Of a stretch of DNA of 10,521 bases, positions 1 through 6,036 are shown piece after piece. The DNA is from Opitutaceae bacterium (GTDB lineage Bacteria; Verrucomicrobiota; Verrucomicrobiia; Opitutales; Opitutaceae), in NCBI GenBank assembly GCA_005786775.1, contig SYDD01000021.1:1-10521 (forward strand), written 5' to 3'. Below the pieces are notes generated by a model that saw nothing but the letters and a program-made list of their open reading frames with translations, did no database searches and was not told where the DNA came from. Within the stretch, counting starts at the first letter, position 1, and each line of letters starts with the position of its first letter. A program made the position numbers and the translations under genes.

Positions 1-2
1 CG

Positions 3-566
3 CAGCGTGGCTGTGGCCTCGGTCTCGCTCTGGCGCGTCGCTTGGTCCAGCTGATGGGCGGGACTGTCACCTGCCAGAGTCAGCTCGGGAAAGGCTCGGT
101 CTTTCTCATTGAAGTCCCACTGCCACAGGCGCGCTCGGTGAGGGTGCTTCCTTCCGACTCGCCGCTCCGGCGTGGCCGGATCTTGGCCGTAGACGACCTC
201 GATGCCAACCGTCTGGTCCTCTCGCTAGGCTTACGTCGCCTCGGATTTGACGTGGACGCCGTAGCCAGTGGCGAGGAGGCCCTTAAGCTTCTCGAACGGG
301 GCAAATATGACGCCGTCCTCCTCGACATCTATATGCCCGGCATGGGCGGCTACGAGACCTGCCGACGCATTCGCCAAATCGAGGCCGGCGGCAGTCGCAC
401 CTTGGTCATCGCCCTGACCGCGAGCGTATCCCGGCTCACCTTTGGCCGCTGCGTTGACGCCGGCATGGATGCCCAACTCCAGAAGCCGCTCGACTTCGGG
501 CGACTCTGCAAGCTGATCACCGACCATCAGGCCGCGAGCGAGACGCCCGACCGAGAGCGGCGCTAA
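3..566 (+). CDS. Hybrid sensor histidine kinase, C-terminal part (HATPase end plus receiver domain), 5' truncated
   Basis: The reading frame is open from position 3, so the gene begins before the window. The first residues read GCGLGLALARRLVQLMGG (from position 9), the G2 ATP-lid and end of a HATPase_c domain, followed by the usual closing strand (GKGSVFLIEVPL). A linker of about 20 residues leads to a complete receiver domain: the acidic pair DD at 192-197, the phospho-acceptor Asp at 324-326 in LLDIYMPGMGG, the Thr of ALTA near 417-419, and the Lys of QKPLD near 483-485. The TAA stop is at 564-566. In this family the kinase core passes phosphate to the receiver, and usually on to a phosphotransfer protein or response regulator. 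The signal sensed and the output cannot be told, because the sensor half lies outside. A TTG at 42 could be mistaken for a start, but it falls inside the ATPase domain. Confidence 0.92.
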   Translation, partial: QRGCGLGLALARRLVQLMGGTVTCQSQLGKGSVFLIEVPLPQARSVRVLPSDSPLRRGRILAVDDLDANRLVLSLGLRRLGFDVDAVASGEEALKLLERGKYDAVLLDIYMPGMGGYETCRRIRQIEAGGSRTLVIALTASVSRLTFGRCVDAGMDAQLQKPLDFGRLCKLITDHQAASETPDRERR

Positions 567-574
567 CCTCCTCG

Positions 575-1396
575 TCAGCCACCACCGGTGGGCGCTGGGC
601 CGCGGGACCGTTCCCAAACCGGCAACGCCGTCGGGAGAAACGCCTCCAAATCTGCGATTCGCCGCTCGTCCGCCGGGTGCGTGGAAAGGAAGGCGGGCAT
701 CCGGGGACCCGGCGCGGTAGCTTGTTTACGTGCCGCCATCTTGCGCCAGAACGACACCGCTCCACGCGGGTCGTAACCCGCGCGCGCGGCGTAGAGCATG
801 CCCATGCGATCGGCCTCGGTCTCGTTGGCCCGGGAGTGCGGGAGCACTCGCAGCAGCGTGGTGCCGCCGCCATAAGCGAGGGCGAAGAGGTCACGCATCC
901 GGGGGTCGTTGCTGTTCGCCTCCACCGCGAGCGAGCCCGCGATGCCGACCCCGGCGATTACCATCGCCTCGGACATCCGCTCAGCGCCGTGGCGCGCCAC
1001 CACGTGCCCGATCTCGTGGCCCATCACCGTCGCCAGCTCCGCGTCGCTCTCGGCCAGCTCCAGAAGGCCCGTGTACACGCCGACTTTCCCACCCGGGAGC
1101 GCGAACGCGTTGAGCTCCTTGGATTCAAAAACGACGAATTCCCAGCGCGCGCCCGGCAGCGCCTCGCCCACCACAGCGGCGATCCTCTGCCCCACCCGCT
1201 GGACCCGCGCGTTGGCGCCCGCATCGGCGGCGACCTTCTCCTTCCGACGGATCTGCTGAAATGACTCGGTGCCCAACTGCGCCTCCTGGCCCTGGGAAAG
1301 CAGGACCAGCGACCGACGACCCGTGACAGGATTCGTGTAGCAGCCGGAAAGCAGCAAGAGACCGGCAAGTAGTGGAAGGCCAATCCGCGGGTTCAT
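575..1396 (-). CDS. M48-family zinc metalloprotease, outer-membrane/periplasmic lipoprotein
   Basis: This 273-residue protein begins with a lipoprotein signal peptide: a hydrophobic stretch at residues 5-17 and the lipobox LLSGC with Cys19 as the lipid-carrying residue. The following YTNPVTGR segment is common in LoiP/BepA-like M48 lipoproteins. The zinc site is complete: HEIGH at 127-131 (two His ligands and the catalytic Glu128), and ExxxD at 192-196 (NETEADRMG), whose Glu192 is the third ligand. The C-terminal STHPADERRI motif is also typical. Length fits the short M48 lipoproteins without TPR repeats. Known relatives act in the periplasm on misfolded envelope proteins; that role here is inferred. 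The ATG at 1394-1396 gives the signal peptide directly, but no good Shine-Dalgarno precedes it. It lies 52 bp behind the permease on the same strand, so co-transcription is possible. Its stop is 8 bases from the stop of the kinase gene on the other strand. Confidence 0.94.
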   Translation of the reverse strand: MNPRIGLPLLAGLLLLSGCYTNPVTGRRSLVLLSQGQEAQLGTESFQQIRRKEKVAADAGANARVQRVGQRIAAVVGEALPGARWEFVVFESKELNAFALPGGKVGVYTGLLELAESDAELATVMGHEIGHVVARHGAERMSEAMVIAGVGIAGSLAVEANSNDPRMRDLFALAYGGGTTLLRVLPHSRANETEADRMGMLYAARAGYDPRGAVSFWRKMAARKQATAPGPRMPAFLSTHPADERRIADLEAFLPTALPVWERSRGPAPTGGG

Positions 1397-1414
1397 AAGG
1401 GATAGTAGGGGACG

Positions 1415-1437
1415 AGCGGTGACAGCGGCTCCAGCGG
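1415..1437. repeat. Three AGCGG units at exact 9-bp spacing
   Basis: AGCGG occurs at 1415, 1424 and 1433, each nine bases after the previous one, within the 52-bp gap between permease and M48 protease genes. Read on the transcribed (minus) strand these are three CCGCT units about 20-40 bases before the protease start. Spacing just under one helical turn resembles a small set of binding half-sites, but short GC-rich repeats arise easily by chance in this DNA. Confidence 0.35.
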
Positions 1438-1448
1438 TATCAATTAGT

Positions 1449-2792
1449 TCACGCCCGCGTCGAGCCGCGTAGCCGCGACCAGAAAGCGTGCACCCCCACC
1501 CCGGCGACCATCAGAACGAGGCCCCCGGCCGCTGCAGCGGCGTCGCCCGCGAACCCACTGGCCAGACCTGCGAGGACGTAGACCAGCATCAGAATCACTG
1601 GCCAGGGGTAGAAAGGCATCGCGAACACGGCGGGACGTCCCCGGCGGCGGGCTAGGACCGCCGCCAAGGCGATCAGACCGTAAATCGGCAGGAAGCCGAG
1701 GATCAGGTATCGCGTCAGGGTCTCGAACCCGCCCCCCGAGGCGATGTAAGTCGCCGTCAGGCCCCCGTACGCCAGCGTCGCGACCCACGGAGTGGCCCAA
1801 GTCGGGTGCACGCGCGCCGCGACGCGGAAAAACTGTCCTTCCTCGGCGAGCGCGAAGAAGATTCGCGGGTTGCACAGCAGGGAACTGAAGACAGTGCTCG
1901 CCGCACTACAGGCGACGAAGACTGTGACTACCCGGCTGGCCTCGGCGCCGAGCACTCGCTCCATCGCCGTCGCGGCGAGCGTCGGGGTGGTCGCTACCTG
2001 CGCCGGGGATAAGGCGTGGAGGAAACCGGAATTCACCGCGAGATAGACCGCGAGGATGATGCCCATCCCAAGCAGTGTGGCGCGGGGCAAGTTGCGCGCC
2101 GGATCCCGCACCTCCCCCGCCACGAGCGCCAGTCCATCCCAACCGTCGTAGGCAAACATCGTAGCCACCACCGCGAGGCCGAAACCCACCCACAGCGATT
2201 CGGGTACCGGCAGTCCAGCGGTCGCAGCAGCCGGAGCCGGAGCCCCGTCAGTCGCGAAGCAAAGCACCACCACCGTACCTAGGGCGCTAATCTTGAAGAT
2301 GCCTACCCCGCCCACGATCCGCGCGACCACCCGCCCGGAACGCATGGCCAACAGAGTGATAGCGCCCACCCAGGACACCCCCACGGCCGTCTGCAGCCCG
2401 GGAGACCAGCCCAGAATCACACCTAGGTTACGCACGCTGACCAGGGTGATCGCCGCCGTCGCGAGCGGGGCGAGAAATAGCGCGGTCCACCCATAGACAA
2501 AGGCGGCTCGCGGACCGTAGGCTTCCCTCAGGAATACCGTAGTCCCGCCCGACCGAGGAGTCCGCGCCGCCAATTCCGCCATCACGAGCGCCCCACAAAT
2601 CGCCACCACCGCGCCGACCAGCCAGGCCGCGTAACCCAGCGCAACCGAGCCCGTGTTGCGCAGCACCACTCCGGGAGACTGCAAAATCCCCACCCCGATG
2701 GTGTAGGTGACGAGCAGCAGCGCCCCGTTCCAAACGCCCAGATGACGCGGCAGGCGACTCGAGTCTGGGGCGGTGGGCGAGGCAGCATCCAT
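1449..2792 (-). CDS. APC-superfamily amino-acid permease
   Basis: The 447-residue product is very hydrophobic, with about 12 membrane segments, the usual number for the amino acid-polyamine-organocation superfamily. Residues 15-37 run LPRHLG...YTIGVGIL, matching the unwound first helix of APC transporters (GVGI, residues 33-36), where the substrate carboxyl group binds. The loop after TM2 reads MAELAARTPRSGG. The segment around 213-237 (FAYDGWDGLALVAGEVRDP, then NLPRA) is the TM6 signature of LAT/SteT-like members. It should move amino acids across the inner membrane by proton symport or exchange; the substrate cannot be read. The ATG at 2790-2792 is chosen because it places TM1 at the normal distance. 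GGGAGG directly abuts that ATG, too close for an ideal ribosome site. The frame stays open far upstream, but that extension is antisense to the reductase and has no transporter features. Confidence 0.93.
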   Translation of the reverse strand: MDAASPTAPDSSRLPRHLGVWNGALLLVTYTIGVGILQSPGVVLRNTGSVALGYAAWLVGAVVAICGALVMAELAARTPRSGGTTVFLREAYGPRAAFVYGWTALFLAPLATAAITLVSVRNLGVILGWSPGLQTAVGVSWVGAITLLAMRSGRVVARIVGGVGIFKISALGTVVVLCFATDGAPAPAAATAGLPVPESLWVGFGLAVVATMFAYDGWDGLALVAGEVRDPARNLPRATLLGMGIILAVYLAVNSGFLHALSPAQVATTPTLAATAMERVLGAEASRVVTVFVACSAASTVFSSLLCNPRIFFALAEEGQFFRVAARVHPTWATPWVATLAYGGLTATYIASGGGFETLTRYLILGFLPIYGLIALAAVLARRRGRPAVFAMPFYPWPVILMLVYVLAGLASGFAGDAAAAAGGLVLMVAGVGVHAFWSRLRGSTRA

Positions 2793-2891
2793 CCTCCCGC
2801 ACCCTGCCGGCCGGGGCCCCGGGCTCAAGGCCAATTGGGGGCCTGCATAATTGACGTTGGCGCCGCCCCTCGGTGCCGCCTCACTGCCGGC
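2793..2891. promoter_or_regulatory. Divergent intergenic region between permease and aldo/keto reductase
   Basis: These 99 bp must carry the start signals of both genes if each has its own promoter. The only AT-rich spot is around 2831-2853. It contains the palindrome CCAATTGG (2831-2838) and CATAAT (2846-2851), a 5-of-6 match to a -10 box about 40 bases before the reductase start. No convincing -35 box is seen for CATAAT. The palindrome could be an operator shared by both directions; this is inference. Confidence 0.3.
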
Positions 2892-3854
2892 GTGCAGACG
2901 CGTCCCCTTGGCATCTCCGACTTGAACCTGACCCCGCTCGGCTTCGGCGCCTGGGCCATTGGCGGCGGCGGCTGGGCGTTTGGCTGGGGCGGCCAGGACG
3001 ACCGCGACAGCATCGCGGCAATCCACGAGGCCCTCGACGCCGGGATCAACTGGATCGACACGGCCGCCGTCTATGGTCTTGGGCATTCGGAAGAGGTCGT
3101 CGCGCGGGCCTTGGACGGCGTACGGGACCGGCCGTACGTCTTCACCAAATGCGGCCGCGTGTGGAACGAACAACGCGAGATCGGTAAAAGCCTGCGCGCG
3201 GATAGCGTACGCCGCGAATGCGAGGCGAGCCTGCGGCGCCTGCGCGTCGAGACGATCGACCTTTACCAGATTCACTGGCCGGAACCGGACGCCGAGATCG
3301 AGGAGGGCTGGGCAGAGGTCGCGAAGCTGCGGCAGGAGGGCAAGGTACGCTGGATCGGCGTCTCCAATTTCAACGTGGCGCAGCTCCGCCGCGCCGCCGC
3401 TATCGCACCCGTCTGCTCCCTGCAGCCACCCTACTCCCTCCTGCGCCGCGACATTGAGCCAGAGATCCTTCCCTACTGCCAGCGCGAGGGCATCGGAACG
3501 CTCGTCTACTCGCCGATGCAGTCCGGGTTGCTGACCGGCGCGTGGAACCACGAGCGGCTCGCGGCGCTGCCCGCCGACGACTGGCGTCGTGAGAAGAACC
3601 GGCATTTCCAGGAACCTCTATTCTCGCGGAACCTGCGCTGCGTCGACGTGCTCCGCGACATCGGCCGCCGCCACGGCGCCACCCCGGGACAAGTGGCTTT
3701 GGCTTGGACGTTGCGTCATCCGGCCGTCACCGCTGCGATCGTCGGGGCCCGCCGGCTCGGGCAGATCCGCGAACTGATCCCAGCGGTCGGACTACACCTC
3801 CCGGCCACCGACTGGGCGGAGATCGATCGCTTCCTCGCCACCAACCCGGAGTGA
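2892..3854 (+). CDS. Aldo/keto reductase
   Basis: The 320-residue protein is a full-length aldo/keto reductase (TIM barrel, NAD(P)H-dependent reduction of aldehydes or ketones in the cytoplasm). The catalytic tetrad is complete: Asp56 and Tyr61 (DTAAVYGLGHSEE), Lys86 (VFTKCG) and His128 (LYQIHWP). Further family landmarks are GVSNFN after the fifth strand, the YSPMQSGLLTG segment, and the C-terminal VGARRLGQIRE (about 284-294), which in this family contacts the cofactor phosphate. The overall pattern resembles IolS/YhdN-type (AKR11-like) enzymes; the substrate is unknown. GTG at 2892 is chosen because the protein then begins QTRPLGISDLNLTPLGFG, the normal start of the family. The frame is open further upstream to 2742, but that would add 50 residues of low-complexity sequence overlapping the permease start. 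No clear ribosome site precedes the GTG. It is transcribed away from the permease. Confidence 0.94.
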   Translation: MQTRPLGISDLNLTPLGFGAWAIGGGGWAFGWGGQDDRDSIAAIHEALDAGINWIDTAAVYGLGHSEEVVARALDGVRDRPYVFTKCGRVWNEQREIGKSLRADSVRRECEASLRRLRVETIDLYQIHWPEPDAEIEEGWAEVAKLRQEGKVRWIGVSNFNVAQLRRAAAIAPVCSLQPPYSLLRRDIEPEILPYCQREGIGTLVYSPMQSGLLTGAWNHERLAALPADDWRREKNRHFQEPLFSRNLRCVDVLRDIGRRHGATPGQVALAWTLRHPAVTAAIVGARRLGQIRELIPAVGLHLPATDWAEIDRFLATNPE

Positions 3855-3920
3855 CCATCGCGGAAATGCATCCGACTTTCCATCAGTTAGGTTGCATCAT
3901 ACTCACCCCCTGCGCGCGCT

Positions 3921-3929
3921 TGGTAAAAT
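3921..3929 (+). promoter_or_regulatory. Possible extended -10 promoter element upstream of the haloperoxidase
   Basis: The sequence TGGTAAAAT has the TGn extension followed by TAAAAT, a 5-of-6 match to TATAAT, in an otherwise GC-rich setting and in the 208-bp gap between reductase and haloperoxidase. No good -35 box lies 16-18 bases upstream, which extended -10 promoters can tolerate. Transcription would begin near 3936, giving an untranslated leader of about 125 bases. The promoter consensus of the host is not known, so this is tentative. Confidence 0.4.
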
Positions 3930-3940
3930 TCTTGTCAAAA

Positions 3941-3963
3941 GGGGGGATGTTCGGCATCCCCCT
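3941..3963. terminator. Strong hairpin, possible terminator or 5'-end structure
   Basis: GGGGGATG (3942-3949) and CATCCCCC (3955-3962) form a perfect 8-bp stem with the 5-base loop TTCGG; G3941 and T3963 can add a wobble pair. On the plus strand no T-run follows, so it is a poor terminator for the reductase gene. On the minus strand the stem is followed by CTTTTG, a short T-run, although no minus-strand gene is seen nearby. If the possible promoter at 3921-3929 is real, this hairpin lies a few bases after the transcription start and could protect the 5' end or act as a regulator's site. The structure is clear; its role is not. Confidence 0.5.
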
Positions 3964-3966
3964 AGA

Positions 3967-4048
3967 CGGTCGGCTAAAACTCCGGCTTCGACCGAGGAAG
4001 AACCACGCAGACTTGCCCGCCAGCCGACGGTCATCCGCCGAGGCGGAT
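3967..4048 (+). promoter_or_regulatory. Leader region with competing inverted repeats before the haloperoxidase start
   Basis: Three pairings are visible. CGGTCG (3967-3972) matches CGACCG (3989-3994). The overlapping GTCGGCT (3969-3975) also matches AGCCGAC (4022-4028), and the two pairings exclude each other. A separate 6-bp hairpin, ATCCGC (4033-4038) with GCGGAT (4043-4048) and loop CGAG, ends 14 bases before the ATG. No Shine-Dalgarno is seen between it and the start codon. I recognise no known riboswitch class. Short GC-rich stems are expected by chance, so regulation by switching is only a hypothesis. Confidence 0.3.
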
Positions 4049-4062
4049 TTCCTACCCTACCG

Positions 4063-5709
4063 ATGAACTCAAGCTCCTCCGGCCCCGCCAGCGCGCCCCT
4101 GAAGCGGCGCGCATTTCTTAGCAGTATCGGTACGCTGGCTGCCGCGAGCTCAATTGTTCCTACGACGGCAGTCGCTTCCCAACCTGAAGGCGTCGCGTTT
4201 CAGAACCTGCTGCGCAGCCTGCCGAAGACCCGGCGGGGCAACGCCCTCCAAGTCCGCATTAAAGCCGCGCAGGAGTTGCTCGCCGGTACCTCGCCGGTTG
4301 AGCACCCGGTTAACGCCGACGAGAGCATCCCTGGGTTCCCCGGAAACTTCTCCAAGGCGCTTCCCCACGACCCGCGGGGCCGCGTCTTGCCCGCCGCCTA
4401 CGACGCTCTGCGAAAGGCGTGTAGCACGGGCGTCGAAGCCGACTTTGCCGCCGTGCCGCTGGGGGGCACGGCAAAGCTGGCTAACCCGCAGGCCGGCTGG
4501 ACCTACCTGATGGAGGGCTGTGATCCGTTTGACCTGACGATGCGCGCAGCGCCGTCTTTTCCCTCAGCGGAGACGGCGGGAGAGATGGTGGAGTGCTACT
4601 GGCACGCAGTTCTGCGTGACCTCCCATTCGCAGACTATGCCACCTCGAGCGCGGTAATCGACGCCTGCGCCGATCTGTCCCGCCTGAGCGATTTTCGCGG
4701 CCCAAAGTACGGCGCCACCGTGGTGCCAGACACCCTCTTCCGGGCGAGCAGTCTGGGCAACCTCACCGGGCCCTATATCTCGCAGTTACTCTTCAAGCCG
4801 ATTCCGACCGGTCCCATCACCTACGACCAGAAGTATCCCGTCCCCGCGCCTGGCGTGGACTTCCTCACCGCCGAGTCCGATTGGCTGGCGGTGCAGAACG
4901 GCACCCCGCGCTCCGGCCCGGTGGTCAGCGGTCCGGTTTACCTGCGCAATGGCCGCGACCTCGGAGAATTCGTCCACAAAGACTACTCGTATCAGGCCTT
5001 CCTCAACGCGGCCCTCATCCTTCTCGGGAGCGGCACGCGCCGGAACCCGGGTAACCCCTACCTCACGAAGACCGCAGAGGCTCCGTTCGCTACCTTCGGC
5101 GGACCTCACATCCTTGACCAGGTCGCCCGCATCGCCGTCGACTCCCTCCGCGCGGCTTGGACGCAGAAGTGGGCATTCCACCGGCGCCTCCGGCCCGAGG
5201 AGTACGCCCAGCGCGTGCACCGGAGCCTCACGGCTGGCGAACCCTATCCCGTGCACGCCGATGTGCTGAGCTCCCCCGTACTGCCGCAGATCTGGGCGCG
5301 GCAGGGATCGTACTTGCTCGCCCAAGCCTACGCCGAAGGCTGCCCCACGCACCCGGCCTACCCTTCCGGCCACGCCACGATCGCCGGGGCCTGCGTCACG
5401 GTCCTGAAGGCCTTCTTCGACTCCAACGCTATCATCAGCAATCCGGTGGTTGCCAGTCGCGACGGTACCGCGCTGCTGCCCTATACCGGTCCCGCCCTGA
5501 CCGTCGGCGGGGAACTCAACAAGCTGGCGGCCAACATGTCGATCGGCCGGAACTTCGCTGGGGTGCACTGGCGTTCGGACGCCATCGAAGGGATTCTCCT
5601 TGGGGAAAAGGTCGCCTTGGAGTACCTCCGCTGCTCGGACTTCCTCTGGAACGAATCTTTCGCCGGGAGCTCCCTCGTCACCTTCGGGGGTACGCAGGTG
5701 GTAGTCTGA
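4063..5709 (+). CDS. Algal-type vanadium-dependent haloperoxidase (probable bromoperoxidase), Tat-exported
   Basis: The 548-residue product belongs to the vanadium haloperoxidase/PAP2 superfamily, which uses vanadate and hydrogen peroxide to oxidise halides to hypohalous acid. All vanadate-site residues are visible: Lys369 and Arg377 (QKWAFHRRLRPEE), Ser435-Gly436-His437 (HPAYPSGHA), Arg496 and the vanadate-bound His502 (GRNFAGVHWRSD). The Lys-to-Arg distance of eight, and His430 seven residues before His437, match algal bromoperoxidases (Lys341/Arg349, His411/His418 in the Ascophyllum enzyme) rather than fungal chloroperoxidases, which have Phe at the His430 position. GGELNKLAANMSIGR is also algal-like. 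Length is close to algal enzymes. A twin-arginine signal (KRRAFLSS, residues 14-21, hydrophobic to about 37, cleavage after AVA) points to folded export. ATG 4063 is chosen because it fits this signal; an in-frame TTG at 3892 would add 57 unlikely residues. Bromide use is inferred. Confidence 0.95.
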   Translation: MNSSSSGPASAPLKRRAFLSSIGTLAAASSIVPTTAVASQPEGVAFQNLLRSLPKTRRGNALQVRIKAAQELLAGTSPVEHPVNADESIPGFPGNFSKALPHDPRGRVLPAAYDALRKACSTGVEADFAAVPLGGTAKLANPQAGWTYLMEGCDPFDLTMRAAPSFPSAETAGEMVECYWHAVLRDLPFADYATSSAVIDACADLSRLSDFRGPKYGATVVPDTLFRASSLGNLTGPYISQLLFKPIPTGPITYDQKYPVPAPGVDFLTAESDWLAVQNGTPRSGPVVSGPVYLRNGRDLGEFVHKDYSYQAFLNAALILLGSGTRRNPGNPYLTKTAEAPFATFGGPHILDQVARIAVDSLRAAWTQKWAFHRRLRPEEYAQRVHRSLTAGEPYPVHADVLSSPVLPQIWARQGSYLLAQAYAEGCPTHPAYPSGHATIAGACVTVLKAFFDSNAIISNPVVASRDGTALLPYTGPALTVGGELNKLAANMSIGRNFAGVHWRSDAIEGILLGEKVALEYLRCSDFLWNESFAGSSLVTFGGTQVVV

Positions 5710-6036
5710 TCCCCGCTGGAAAACGCCGCCCCCCCCAAGATCGGTCGCCTCCTTTTCGGCTCGCGCCCCCGCGCCCGATTTGAACCGGCCCCAGCGCCGG
5801 ATTCTCGGCGCCACAGTTGGATCGCGCACGCAACCGCCCGTTGCCGTGCGCTGAATTGGCCGTGCCCGGGAGGCGTCAGCCGACGGCGGTCCAAAAATTT
5901 CGTTCCCCACGACGCGGGTCAATCCCCGACCGCAGTCGCCACTGATAGGACTTAACTTTTGTCCCTCGAACTCTCAGTTTGAATCGAGCTGGTGGTTCTA
6001 CCCTCCGACCGTCACCACGAAACCCGCTCCGGCCCC
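5710..6036. other. Non-coding gap between haloperoxidase and TonB receptor
   Basis: No gene is supported in these 327 bases. They hold a run of eight C (5729-5736), a GC-rich hairpin at 5794-5811, and a more AT-rich part near the receptor end (about 5890-5990) that probably carries the promoter of the receptor-sulfatase operon. No clear -35/-10 pair stands out there. A weak inverted repeat, CTCGA (5965-5969) with TCGAG (5984-5988), lies just before the possible starts. Confidence 0.5.
5794..5811. terminator. GC-rich hairpin downstream of the haloperoxidase, weak terminator candidate
   Basis: GCGCCG (5794-5799) and CGGCGC (5806-5811) form a perfect 6-bp stem with the loop GATTCT, 84 bases after the haloperoxidase stop. 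No T-run follows on either strand, so it is not a standard intrinsic terminator. It is the most stable short hairpin I saw in the gap. Confidence 0.25.

Noticed and set aside
2742..2891. N-terminal extension of the aldo/keto reductase from 2742.
   Set aside because: The extra 50 residues are unlike the family and overlap the permease start on the opposite strand; GTG 2892 gives the normal family N-terminus.
1449..3605. A 718-codon minus-strand open frame that extends the permease upstream across the reductase gene.
   Set aside because: Only the part from 2792 downward has transporter features; the upstream 271 codons are antisense to a complete aldo/keto reductase and look like a high-GC artefact rather than a fusion.
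3866..3898. Repeated TGCATC (3867-3872 and 3893-3898), considered as an operator.
   Set aside because: Only two short copies 26 bases apart, with no further symmetry; too weak to call.
3892..4062. N-terminal extension of the haloperoxidase from an in-frame TTG at 3892.
   Set aside because: It would place about 57 residues without structure before a twin-arginine signal peptide, and it overlaps the likely promoter and leader hairpins.
5765..5850. Possible tRNA on the minus strand, because GGTTCAAATC resembles a T-loop.
   Set aside because: One T-stem pair is a mismatch, the nearby hairpin cannot give a 5-bp stem with a 7-base anticodon loop, and no D-arm or matching acceptor stem is present.
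4786..5922. A 378-codon minus-strand open frame under the haloperoxidase.
   Set aside because: No domain is recognisable and the opposite strand carries an enzyme with every catalytic residue intact.
5965..5988. CTCGA/TCGAG inverted repeat before the receptor gene, considered as a regulatory hairpin.
   Set aside because: The stem is 5 bp with a 14-base loop, well within chance expectation.
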